NCBI GenBank assembly: GCA_937949745.1
Contig: CALECM010000115.1
Coordinates: 1 to 15,648, forward strand
Length of the DNA: 15,648 bases
Direction of reading: 5' to 3'
Source: an uncultured Bacteroidales bacterium
GTDB taxonomy: Bacteria > Bacteroidota > Bacteroidia > Bacteroidales > WCHB1-69
Shown: piece by piece, positions 5,233-12,433 of the stretch
Layout of the letters: every line of letters begins with the position of its first letter
Position numbering within the stretch: position 1 is the first letter of the stretch
Position numbers and translations under genes: made by a program
Notes under the pieces: generated by a model
What the model was told of the DNA's origin: nothing
The model's database searches: none
What the model saw: only the letters and a program-made list of their open reading frames with translations

Positions 5233-6126
5233 TTAATTAAAAGATGATGGGGAAATATTTTGAGTTCTTAGATAGGTAGCTCCTATATTATTCATGACTA
5301 TCTTAATTACGATAGAAATATCAAAAAGTATCATATAAGAATGATGTAAAGTTAAGATTAAATCTTGCAATACAGGATCATCTTCCATATCAATAATGTT
5401 TAAACCTACTTGTTTACATTTTTCTTTTGAAATATGACGACTGTGTGATTTACTTGTTGTATGATCTGTAAATAGACTAATAATTTTTTTCCTTTTATTA
5501 CTAACACACAGCCATTTATTAACAATTTCACGAGACCATTCACATGCATTTTCACATGCAATCAAGAAAGTAGGATGATATTTTGATATAATAACTTGCC
5601 AAAGACCTAGACTCGATGCATTCTCGCTTACATCTTGCTTTGCTTTTTCAAATTCTTCGAGTACAGCTCCACAAGCAACACCTCCCATTTGAGGGTCTGT
5701 TGGCCCCAAACTGGATTGCTTACCCATCATAATCTCTGCACAAGAAAGTGCTATCATACTTCCAGCTGACATGGATATTTGTGGTATTATGGCTCTAATA
5801 TTATTCCCGAAAATAGAATGTAAATAATCTATTATACTTTCTGTTGCTCCTATATCTCCTCCAGGTGTATGCAAGATCAAGTCTAAACCTTTCGATTTAT
5901 CTAAATTATGAATCGCCTGCATAAATGCATTAATGTCATTTTCATTTACAGCAGTATGAATAGACTCTACTCCTTTTAACCAACCCGAATAATATGTTAT
6001 TACATTACGATTCGTATGATTACCTATTTTTTCCAGTAATTCATTTACTTTATCCTGCAACTTTGATACTCTATCAGCAGGAGGATACATATTTACTTCA
6101 TCATATATTTCAGACCAACTTGGCAT
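5233..6126 (-). CDS. ClpP-fold serine protease, SDH (serine dehydrogenase proteinase) type
   Basis: The 297-residue protein has the crotonase/ClpP fold of the SDH proteinase family. The oxyanion region is LDLILHTPGGDIGATESIID (81-100). The nucleophile elbow is ISMSAGSMIAL (117-127), with Ser123 the probable nucleophile by alignment with AASMG of ClpP. SSLGPTDPQMGG (138-149) is the family's next signature. The N-terminal 40 residues form a coiled, charged region, and a C-terminal extension of about 100 residues ends in ISPSSFN. There is no signal peptide, so it should act in the cytoplasm, unlike SppA. It lies 2 bases after the 69-residue gene, so the two form an operon. Its substrate is unknown; the setting among toxin-antitoxin pairs suggests a defence or regulated-proteolysis role, which is inference. 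Confidence 0.82.
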   Translation of the reverse strand: MPSWSEIYDEVNMYPPADRVSKLQDKVNELLEKIGNHTNRNVITYYSGWLKGVESIHTAVNENDINAFMQAIHNLDKSKGLDLILHTPGGDIGATESIIDYLHSIFGNNIRAIIPQISMSAGSMIALSCAEIMMGKQSSLGPTDPQMGGVACGAVLEEFEKAKQDVSENASSLGLWQVIISKYHPTFLIACENACEWSREIVNKWLCVSNKRKKIISLFTDHTTSKSHSRHISKEKCKQVGLNIIDMEDDPVLQDLILTLHHSYMILFDISIVIKIVMNNIGATYLRTQNISPSSFN

Positions 6127-6128
6127 AA

Positions 6129-6338
6129 TCAGTACTTTAATAAATTAGTTTTTCCATTCGAGGAAGATGAACATTCATTATCTAAATATAATGAGAATTT
6201 AACAAACATGCCATTTATCTTATCCCACTTCCTACTAAAAGAGGGAGCACCTGTTAAACTATTACCACTGTTAAAAAAAGTTTCGTAATCTCTTGTAATT
6301 TCCTCTTCTCTTTTTTTACTTATTTTTTTTGCTTCCAT
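6129..6338 (-). CDS. 69-residue charged protein in operon with SDH protease
   Basis: I do not recognise this small protein. The open frame extends to 6377, but the ATG at 6338 is preferred: a TAnnTTTG element (6374-6367) lies inside the longer version and sits 28 bases before 6338. The product begins MEAKKISKKREEEITRDYE, a strongly charged helix, then has GAPSFSRKWDKINGMF (about 30-45) and a serine-rich end (SSSSNG). It stops 2 bases before the protease start, so both are surely co-translated. It could be a protease regulator, adaptor or antitoxin. Nothing in the sequence decides between these. Confidence 0.6.
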   Translation of the reverse strand: MEAKKISKKREEEITRDYETFFNSGNSLTGAPSFSRKWDKINGMFVKFSLYLDNECSSSSNGKTNLLKY

Positions 6339-6366
6339 TGCTATAGTTTTAAATTTAGAAGATTTA

Positions 6367-6374
6367 CAAAAATA
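6367..6374 (-). promoter_or_regulatory. Promoter -7 element of SDH protease operon
   Basis: The minus strand reads TATTTTTG, matching TAnnTTTG, 28 bases upstream of the proposed ATG at 6338. No clear -33 TTG was found. Confidence 0.5.
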
Positions 6375-6704
6375 CAAAATTATTTATATTGAAAAAATAT
6401 ACTTTATCTATTGTATTATATACTTATGAACAATATAATAAAATAAATGTTTTAGGAAAAATTCGCAATAAACCAATTATTTATACAAGGAAATTTAACA
6501 ACTGCAAAATTAACTTGACACACTACTCCCGATTTTGGTTGACAGAATCTAATTATTATTTGTATCACTCATAAATATCAAAATAATAAAAGCAAATTTC
6601 TTCCGACCACTTTTGGATTGCAATCCATGCTTTTTTGATTTAGATACAGAATATTTTATAGGGAAATTTGATAAAAAAAATATGTATATTTACAGGTATT
6701 TTTT
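6375..6704. other. Divergent intergenic region, no convincing gene
   Basis: This AT-rich region lies between the divergent 69-residue and M16 genes. The two short plus-strand frames here (6389-6574 and 6613-6858) have compositions typical of chance frames in AT-rich DNA, and the second runs into the M16 signal peptide. A perfect 12-bp palindrome GGATTGCAATCC lies at 6615-6626, about 80 bases before the M16 promoter, and could be an operator. Confidence 0.5.
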
Positions 6705-6712
6705 TACTTTTG
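6705..6712 (+). promoter_or_regulatory. Promoter -7 element of M16 peptidase
   Basis: TACTTTTG (TAnnTTTG), followed by CAAC, lies 60 bases before the M16 start at 6773. This is typical Bacteroidota spacing, giving a 5' leader of roughly 55 bases. No clear -33 TTG is visible at 19-21 bases. Confidence 0.65.
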
Positions 6713-6772
6713 CAACATATTACTTAATTAAGGAAATTGAGAAAAACTTTAATACAAATCAAATTTTTATCT

Positions 6773-9592
6773 ATGAAAAAAATTCTTTTATTAGCAGTCG
6801 CCTGCATCATGACATTCAGTTGGACTGCTACCGCCCAGAAACCGGATTCTCCGATTAATCCGGATCCTAACGTAAGGATCGGGAAATTGGAAAACGGGAT
6901 AACCTATTATCTTCGTGCCAACAATAAGCCGGAAAAACGTATTGAATTCCGTTTAGCCGTAAATGCCGGTTCCAACCAGGAAAATGATGACCAGCAGGGT
7001 CTGGCGCATTTCGTTGAGCATATGGGCTTTAACGGGATCGAAGGCTATCCGGGAAATGATCTGGTGGGCGAACTACAAAAAATAGGTGTAGCTTTTGGCG
7101 CTGATATCAATGCTTATACTTCTTTCGATGAAACCGTATACATGGTTCAATTACCTTCAGATGACGATAAGTATCTGACGATGGGTCTTGATATTCTTTA
7201 CGGATGGGCACACGGAATGACATTCGATGATGAAGAAATCGATGCTGAGAGAGGCGTTATTACGGAAGAATACAGGGTGGGACTCGGAGCGGACGACCGC
7301 ATGAGGAAAAAATGGTTTCCCGTAGTATTATCCAACTCCCGTTACGCAGACCGTTCCCCTATCGGGAAATTAGATATTATCCAGAACTTTAAATATCAGA
7401 CTATTAAAGATTTCTACAAAGATTGGTATCGTCCTGATCTACAGGCTGTGATCATTGTAGGTGATATTAATGTGGATAAAATGGAACAGGCCATAAAGAA
7501 CAAATTCGGTTCCATTAAACCTTTACAAAATCCACGCGAAAAGATCATGTATCCTATCGCCAATAATACTCAGCCTTTGGCTGTAGTGGCAACCGATAAG
7601 GAAGCCATGGGTAACCAGGTGCTGCTGATCCGTAAATTCCCTCATTTCACCATGAAAACGGTAGCTGATTTCCAGACTACCCTCACCCATCAGCTGTATA
7701 ATATCATGATCAATTCCCGTTTGAACGAATTGGAACAAGATGCTCAATCTCCTTTTTTGGGAGCTTATACGGGTTACGGCAATCTGATCGGTGCCGTTGA
7801 TTGTTACATGTCCCAGGCCGCTTCCAAAGAAAACAGGATTGATGAAGCCATAGCAGCATTATTACGGGAAGATTATCGTGTATTGAAGCATGGATTCGTG
7901 CAGACCGAACTCGACCGCGCCAAAGAGGAATTGCTAAGTAGTTACGAGATCGCTGCGAATGAGGTGGACAAGACCGAATCCGCCACTTTTGCCAGCCAAT
8001 ATATAGCCAATTATTTACATCATGACCCTATTCCGGGTGCCAAAAGAGAGTATAATCTGGCCAAAAACCTGGTAAAAAATATTAAACTTGAAGATATTAA
8101 CGCATTGGCAAAAAAATGGGTTTCTCCGGAAAGCATTGTCGCTGTTGTCCTTGCACCTGAAAAAGAAGGCATAAAAGTTCCTACTGAAGCTGAAGTACTG
8201 GCTATCGTTAAAGATCCCAAATTATATGAGGTAGAACCTTATGTTGATACTTATAGAGAACAGGAAATCGTAGAAAAAGAATCCTTAACACCCGGTAAAA
8301 TTACTGCCGTAAAAGATCTCCCTGAAGTAAATGCAAAAGAAGTTACCCTTAATAACGGGATAAAAGTTGTTTTGAAAAAAACCGATTTTAAAAACGATGA
8401 GATCTTATTCTCCGCTCAAAGCAAAGGAGGCGCCAGCCTATATGATGTGAAAGATCTTCCGTCGGTAAGTTTAGCAGCCGATCTTGTTGACCGAGCCGGT
8501 ATCAGCGAACTCGATTTCGCTTCCCTTACAAAAAAAATGAAAGGGAAAACCGCAGGAATCATACCTTTCATTTCCACACTGAGCGAAGGGTTTAGCGGTT
8601 CCACCGCACCTAAAGACCTGGAATTTTTCATGCAATATCTCCACGCGTTTTTTGCAAGCCCCAGACACGATCCTTCTGTTTATGACCTTGTTACCAGTGA
8701 ATATATGGAACAAATCAAAATGTTGCAGGCAAATCCTATGTACAAATTCTTCGGAATGTTCATGGGTGAAATGACACAAAATGATCCATACCAGTTATCA
8801 GAACTAAATTATACGGAAGACTACATTAAATCCGTAAATTATGAACGCGCTTTCAATATTTATAAGGAACGTTTTGCAAATCCTGCCGATTTTATTTTCA
8901 CTTTCGTAGGTAATTTCGATGAAGCTCAAATGAATACCATGCTGGAAACTTATCTTGGTTCTTTAAAGACCACTACCGGCAAAGAAAATTTCAGGGGTGA
9001 TGTTCTTAAAGATTTTCCAACTACCAAAATGGAAAAGAACATTTATGCCGGTGTAGATGATAAAAGCTGGGTCGGATTAGCCTATAATAAAGAATATCCA
9101 TGGAATCTTAAAAATAATATGATCATTTCCCAGATCGGTGAAGCATTACAGATCGAAGTTCTTGAAACTATCCGTGAAAAAATGGGAGGTGTATATTCTC
9201 CTATCTTACAATTGGGTACTGAAAAATATCCTGATCCGACTTATACCTTATTGGTAATGTTCAGTTGTTCTCCTGAAAATACGGATAAACTTTCCAATGC
9301 CGTAATAGATATCCTGAAAACTTTCCAGAAGAACGGTCCCAAAAAAGAAACTTTGGATAAAGTGAAGGAACAAATGATACGCGGACGTGAAAACAGTATA
9401 CAAACCAACAGGTATTGGAACAGCCTTATTTCCGGATGCTATTATATGGAAGAAGGATTCGAAGGTGTAAACAATTACGCTGAAAGAGTAAAAGAGGTAA
9501 CCAACCAGGATATTGTCGATTTCCTGCAAAAATATTTCGATCCTGAACTTTATATTAAATTATACCTGTACCCGGAATCCATGCAAAATTAA
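6773..9592 (+). CDS. Secreted M16 family zinc metallopeptidase (insulinase/pitrilysin-like)
   Basis: The protein has 939 residues from the ATG at 6773; this start gives a clean Sec signal peptide (MKKILLLAVACIMTFSWTATA, cleaved near ATA-QK), whereas an in-frame ATG 12 codons earlier adds a polar extension. The inverted zinc motif HFVEH is at 79-83, with the third ligand probably Glu159 in AERGVITEEYR. The first half continues as the usual M16 pair of domains. A second half begins near VTLNNGIKVVLKK (about 528-540) and lacks HxxEH, as in two-lobed pitrilysin-type enzymes where it forms a closed chamber with the first. Members degrade peptides in the periplasm or outer envelope. The gene stands alone with its own promoter and terminator, has higher GC than its neighbours, and looks like core-genome DNA between two variable regions. 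Confidence 0.93.
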   Translation: MKKILLLAVACIMTFSWTATAQKPDSPINPDPNVRIGKLENGITYYLRANNKPEKRIEFRLAVNAGSNQENDDQQGLAHFVEHMGFNGIEGYPGNDLVGELQKIGVAFGADINAYTSFDETVYMVQLPSDDDKYLTMGLDILYGWAHGMTFDDEEIDAERGVITEEYRVGLGADDRMRKKWFPVVLSNSRYADRSPIGKLDIIQNFKYQTIKDFYKDWYRPDLQAVIIVGDINVDKMEQAIKNKFGSIKPLQNPREKIMYPIANNTQPLAVVATDKEAMGNQVLLIRKFPHFTMKTVADFQTTLTHQLYNIMINSRLNELEQDAQSPFLGAYTGYGNLIGAVDCYMSQAASKENRIDEAIAALLREDYRVLKHGFVQTELDRAKEELLSSYEIAANEVDKTESATFASQYIANYLHHDPIPGAKREYNLAKNLVKNIKLEDINALAKKWVSPESIVAVVLAPEKEGIKVPTEAEVLAIVKDPKLYEVEPYVDTYREQEIVEKESLTPGKITAVKDLPEVNAKEVTLNNGIKVVLKKTDFKNDEILFSAQSKGGASLYDVKDLPSVSLAADLVDRAGISELDFASLTKKMKGKTAGIIPFISTLSEGFSGSTAPKDLEFFMQYLHAFFASPRHDPSVYDLVTSEYMEQIKMLQANPMYKFFGMFMGEMTQNDPYQLSELNYTEDYIKSVNYERAFNIYKERFANPADFIFTFVGNFDEAQMNTMLETYLGSLKTTTGKENFRGDVLKDFPTTKMEKNIYAGVDDKSWVGLAYNKEYPWNLKNNMIISQIGEALQIEVLETIREKMGGVYSPILQLGTEKYPDPTYTLLVMFSCSPENTDKLSNAVIDILKTFQKNGPKKETLDKVKEQMIRGRENSIQTNRYWNSLISGCYYMEEGFEGVNNYAERVKEVTNQDIVDFLQKYFDPELYIKLYLYPESMQN

Positions 9593-9601
9593 TCTATATC
9601 C

Positions 9602-9630
9602 GAAGGTGCCCAAAAGGCACCTTCTTTTTT
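9602..9630 (+). terminator. Rho-independent terminator of M16 gene
   Basis: A perfect 9-bp stem GAAGGTGCC / GGCACCTTC (9602-9610 with 9616-9624), a CAAAA loop and six T bases, starting 9 bases after the M16 stop. Confidence 0.93.
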
Positions 9631-10003
9631 AATTATATCGATGTAACATCTTCCGTTGAATAACTCTTATGCCTTTATTACAAAAATCCATAATCAGAGT
9701 TAATAATAAAAAACGAAGCAGATTTATCCCCTTCGTTAGCTTTAGATTTTGCTGATAGTGAATCTTAGAAACATTACTTTCAGCAGCTCCTTTTTCAGCT
9801 TTATGTGAATTTATAACTCTCTCTTTTGTTTCTGGTGGACCTTCTGGACTTATCCCCAATTGATCAATTTTTGTAACAGGATCATTCCCTGCATACTGAT
9901 ACGGGGTATAATATGGGTGCTCAAACTGCAACGGATCCACTGATACAAGCACTTGCTTTGACTTTTCTACTGTATTTTCAGCCGCAGCGGTAATTTTTTC
10001 CGG
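9629..10003 (-). pseudogene. Degenerate orphan Rhs tip
   Basis: The open frame from 10003 has no ATG; the first usable start is GTG at 9952, just before VSVDPLQFEHPYYTPYQYAG, the last conserved piece of the Rhs core (ending KIDQLG instead of the usual IDLDG). Only ~75 residues follow, and the predicted C-terminus (LKLTKGINLLRFLLL onwards) is read through a terminator hairpin at 9712-9737. The tip is therefore probably truncated or frameshifted and silent. Upstream residues (ENTVEKSKQ) resemble those before the core in the orphan at 10786-11718 (GKTVLKRKTAQ) rather than the normal YYADWLCR. No toxin domain is recognisable. Confidence 0.6.
9705..9737 (-). terminator. Terminator-like hairpin in orphan tip
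   Basis: The minus strand reads AACGAAG, a 12-base loop, CTTCGTT and then a T-rich run (stem 9737-9731 with 9718-9712). It shares ACGAAGGGGAT and CTTCGTTTTTT with the terminator at 12054-12089, so it appears to be the end of an orphan cassette. Confidence 0.6.
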
Positions 10004-10017
10004 TTAATAACATTATA

Positions 10018-10051
10018 AACAAACAATGTATTTAATTTAAAAAAATTGTTT
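10018..10051 (-). terminator. Weak AT-only inverted repeat after the 243-residue gene
   Basis: AAACAAT (10021-10027) pairs with ATTGTTT (10045-10051), beginning at the stop codon of the minus-strand gene. The minus-strand loop starts with a run of T bases. It may act as a weak terminator. Confidence 0.3.
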
Positions 10052-10781
10052 ATTCTACATATTTTATTATTTGTGCTCGGGGAGGAATCAATGGTTCACT
10101 TTTTAATATTATTGAACATTGAAGATCCTCAGGTTTCATTAAATATTGATATCTAAAATATTCACAAGGCCTATTTACTTGCCAGGGAATGACTGGATCG
10201 TTATTTATTACAGAACGCATGTAAAATTTAGCTTGTTTCGCAGATAGAATCCCTTTTTCTTTTATCAATGTCACAAAACCTTTAAATTGATCTTCTCCCA
10301 CTATAGCACTCTTTATGTCAGTACTTGAAAATCCGAAAATTTTATAATACTCACCATGGGCACCCATAACAAGATAGTTCAAGGTGTCATATCCTTCAAG
10401 ACTCATATTGGGATGCCCTTTCCTATTTGCATACCATCTGACATCAATTGCAATTTTTATAGAATACAGATCATAACTTGCAAATTCTAGTCGATTAGTC
10501 GGTTTTTCCCATCCCATATATTCATTACGGCCTTTCAAATAACGTAAAGAGCTAGAACTTCTATATTCTCCTGCTACCCAGATAGTATCAACGCCTATTA
10601 ATTTAACGTGATTATATAGTTCTTCAGGATTATCAGGAAATAGAGCTGACTGATCTCTGTATAATTTAATCGATAAGTTGATATCTTCTACTATTAGGTC
10701 TAGTAACTTGTTATCTGAAGCACAAATAGTAGTTGTTATAAATAAGCAACAACATAATAAAAACACTATTTTTTTTTTCAT
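10050..10781 (-). CDS. Secreted protein, candidate immunity to the 310-residue Rhs tip
   Basis: The 243-residue protein has a clear Sec signal (MKKKIVFLLCCCLFITTTICA, cut near ICA-SD), so it should be periplasmic; the cysteines do not form a normal lipobox. The mature part contains LLDLIVEDINLSIKLYRDQ (about 26-44), a VDTIWVAGEYRSSSSLRY stretch (about 64-81), and a C-terminus rich in proline and charged residues (SEPLIPPRAQIIKYVE). No family is recognised. The start is 4 bases after the stop of the Rhs tip gene upstream, the normal place for an immunity gene in an Rhs cassette. Periplasmic location would suit a toxin acting in or crossing the periplasm. It could also be an accessory effector; no motif decides this. 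Confidence 0.65.
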   Translation of the reverse strand: MKKKIVFLLCCCLFITTTICASDNKLLDLIVEDINLSIKLYRDQSALFPDNPEELYNHVKLIGVDTIWVAGEYRSSSSLRYLKGRNEYMGWEKPTNRLEFASYDLYSIKIAIDVRWYANRKGHPNMSLEGYDTLNYLVMGAHGEYYKIFGFSSTDIKSAIVGEDQFKGFVTLIKEKGILSAKQAKFYMRSVINNDPVIPWQVNRPCEYFRYQYLMKPEDLQCSIILKSEPLIPPRAQIIKYVE

Positions 10782-10785
10782 ATAA

Positions 10786-11718
10786 TTATCGTTTAATTGC
10801 CCGTTTTACAGGATCATATTTTTTCATAAGGCTTGGATTGTTTTTCATATAATTTTCAACTTCTGCAGCTCTTTCTTCTTCAAAATAAAAAGATTTTTGA
10901 CCTGCTCCATCACTATCCGTATATCCTGGCATTGTAGGATCAGTGGTATCTTGAAAATATTGAAAAGAAGTTTGATCTTTTACATTATCAAAGAAAAATT
11001 TGATATCACCTAATTCATTTGTAAATGATCGATAATTCTGCCCTGTTTTATCTCCGGGAAATGTATTATCTCCGGAATCAGTAGATTCGTTAAAAAGCTG
11101 TATTGTCAGAGTTCCGTCAGTTGCTGTGGCAAAATGACTTAAAACTTCCCCAGTTTTTGTATCCGTCTTCGTTCCAAAGCTTAAACCTTTTACTGTGGCT
11201 AATCTGGAGTCGTCAGATTTGTCAATTAATTCAATCTTAATAGACATTGATTGGCCTTCAGCATCTGTTAGTGTATTAAATTCATCATACAAATCTTTAT
11301 TAGTCAATTCTAACGTATTTAAATAACTGTCAACATCCTTATATTGCTTTGTTTGTTTTTTTAATTTTCCCTGAGCATCATTTAAACCACTGGTAGATTT
11401 ATATCCTTTTATATCAGATTTTGTTAATCCCCCCTCATGATTTTCTATCATATTATCATATTTACTTTGGGCTTCATTAACTTCAGCTTGAGCTTCATTC
11501 ATTTTAGCTTCATGGGCGTTTACAAACTCTAATCCATCTAAATCTATTCCGGTAATAGGCCTATTGCTAGCGTACTGAAATGGCGTTAGCTCCGGGTACT
11601 TAAATTGCAACGGATCGACAGAAACAAACAACTGCGCGGTTTTTCGTTTTAACACGGTTTTCCCTGTGTCCACTTTTGGGTAAACACCATTTTCCCTTAG
11701 CAGCCCATCATTACGCAT
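10786..11718 (-). CDS. Orphan Rhs tip with unrecognised C-terminal domain
   Basis: The 310-residue frame keeps only the final part of the Rhs core, FVSVDPLQFKYPELTPFQYA (31-50) to IDLDG (58-62). The YD repeats and YYGMRYYADWLCR part are missing and replaced by an unrelated basic leader (residues 1-30). Behind the core is a charged, probably coiled-coil region (about 65-130, repeated EAQ/NEAQ steps). An unrecognised domain follows, with IKIELIDKSDDSRLATVKGL (160-179), GTLTIQLFNE (202-211) and QKSFYFEEERAAEVENYM (274-291). The core normally ends in this DPLxxxYP...DLDG element, after which the toxin is released. An orphan tip like this is not expected to be made as a full Rhs toxin unless it recombines into the expressed gene. 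The secreted 243-residue protein follows 4 bases later. Confidence 0.7.
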   Translation of the reverse strand: MRNDGLLRENGVYPKVDTGKTVLKRKTAQLFVSVDPLQFKYPELTPFQYASNRPITGIDLDGLEFVNAHEAKMNEAQAEVNEAQSKYDNMIENHEGGLTKSDIKGYKSTSGLNDAQGKLKKQTKQYKDVDSYLNTLELTNKDLYDEFNTLTDAEGQSMSIKIELIDKSDDSRLATVKGLSFGTKTDTKTGEVLSHFATATDGTLTIQLFNESTDSGDNTFPGDKTGQNYRSFTNELGDIKFFFDNVKDQTSFQYFQDTTDPTMPGYTDSDGAGQKSFYFEEERAAEVENYMKNNPSLMKKYDPVKRAIKR

Positions 11719-11905
11719 TAACCACGCAAAAATAGTTATTTATTTTCATTTGAAAGAAAAATCTCATCCGGCAAACACAATACATCATTCATGAACGCTT
11801 AGGCATCTAAAGAAGCAGGCGGGCGGGGAAGTGTCAAGGCTTCGGGTCATTTTTTATTCCACCTATTTTGTTTTCCAGTGCCATTTTCCATAAAAGAGGT
11901 CACCA
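11719..11905. other. Junction region upstream of orphan tip
   Basis: No gene is seen. The middle (about 11800-11850) is unusually G-rich (GCAGGCGGGCGGGGAAGTG) for this window, and it passes directly into the possible transposase fragment. It looks like a patchwork of insertion debris rather than a promoter region. Confidence 0.4.
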
Positions 11906-12037
11906 TTGAGGATAAAGATGCCTTGGAGCAACTACGCCTTATCCAACAAGCTCGACGACGAAAAACGACAGACGATTTTTCGGCTCGTAGAGAAGATGCT
12001 CACTAATAAGAAGTTTAAAGTCTTCTTTAAAAAAATG
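11906..12037 (+). pseudogene. Possible 3' end of a transposase gene, remnant
   Basis: A plus-strand frame open from 11894 reads LRIKMPWSNYALSNKLDDE, then KRQTIFRLVEKMLTNKKFK and VFFKK. The ending LTNKKFKxFF resembles transposase C-termini I have seen in Bacteroidota elements, but I cannot assign an IS family. The frame continues to 12241 only by reading through a terminator hairpin at 12054-12089 and into the opposite-strand 84-residue gene, so the genuine part probably ends near 12037. It has no start codon of its own except TTG, and its base composition is richer in G and C than the flanking tips. A second frame here (starting PFSIKEVTIEDKD) is an alternative reading. Confidence 0.35.
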
Positions 12038-12053
12038 CAGAAGTACTGTAATC

Positions 12054-12089
12054 AAAAAACGAAGGAGATGCATGAATCCCCTTCGTTTT
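12054..12089 (-). terminator. Strong terminator downstream of 84-residue gene
   Basis: On the minus strand AAAACGAAGGGGAT pairs with ATCTCCTTCGTTTT (stem of 14 with one G-T pair, 6-base loop), followed by T-rich sequence. It lies 79 bases after the stop of the 84-residue gene and closes that Rhs cassette. Confidence 0.8.
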
Positions 12090-12167
12090 ATAATGTAAAA
12101 TTCGTAAACTTTCTCTTTTCTGATAATTATACTTCCCTTCAAATAGGTAGCTACCTACCACAACAAC

Positions 12168-12422
12168 CTATTTTCGTTCGCGAAAAAGAAAATAAAAGAT
12201 ATAGCCTATTAATACCATCCCTATTGTCCGATATAAAATAAAATCCCATTCCTGAAAAACTTCTTTCCATGGGATTAACTTTAAATTTGCTTCTTTGGGT
12301 ACAAATCGTGAATTATAAAGGCCATTAAATTTTGCGACCATTATGTTCAGAAATAATGATCCAAAAAGAATTAATAGAAATGTATATATTCGTTTTTTGC
12401 TTATTTTCATACGTATGCTCAT
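12168..12422 (-). CDS. Small inner-membrane protein, candidate immunity to the 12434-13531 tip
   Basis: The 84-residue protein has two hydrophobic segments, about 12-29 (YTFLLILFGSLFLNIMVA) and 64-78 (RTIGMVLIGYIFYFLF), with a polar loop of about 35 residues and a basic end RERK. Two starts are possible, ATG at 12422 or the in-frame ATG four codons later. It begins 11 bases after the stop of the upstream Rhs tip, where an immunity gene is expected, and a strong terminator follows. A membrane immunity protein would fit a tip with long hydrophobic segments such as a pore former, but this is inference. No family is recognised. Confidence 0.6.
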   Translation of the reverse strand: MSIRMKISKKRIYTFLLILFGSLFLNIMVAKFNGLYNSRFVPKEANLKLIPWKEVFQEWDFILYRTIGMVLIGYIFYFLFRERK

Positions 12423-12433
12423 AATTAAATATT

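Noticed and set aside
6339..6377. Start of the 69-residue gene at 6377
   Set aside because: The extra codons span the likely -7 promoter element at 6367-6374, so the ATG at 6338 is a better start.
6737..6772. Upstream M16 start at 6737
   Set aside because: It adds a polar 12-residue extension in front of a textbook signal peptide that begins with MKKILLLAV at 6773.
6389..6858. Plus-strand frames of 61 and 81 codons before the M16 gene
   Set aside because: They are rich in Tyr, Asn, Ile and Lys as chance frames in AT-rich DNA are, no convincing start site was found, and the second overlaps the M16 signal peptide.
7523..9529. Several antisense frames inside the M16 gene
   Set aside because: These are shadows of a strongly conserved coding sequence, with no motifs or start signals of their own.
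12038..12241. Full-length 111-residue plus-strand gene from 11906 to 12241
   Set aside because: The second half reads through a strong minus-strand terminator and into the 3' end of the 84-residue gene, so only the first part may be real.
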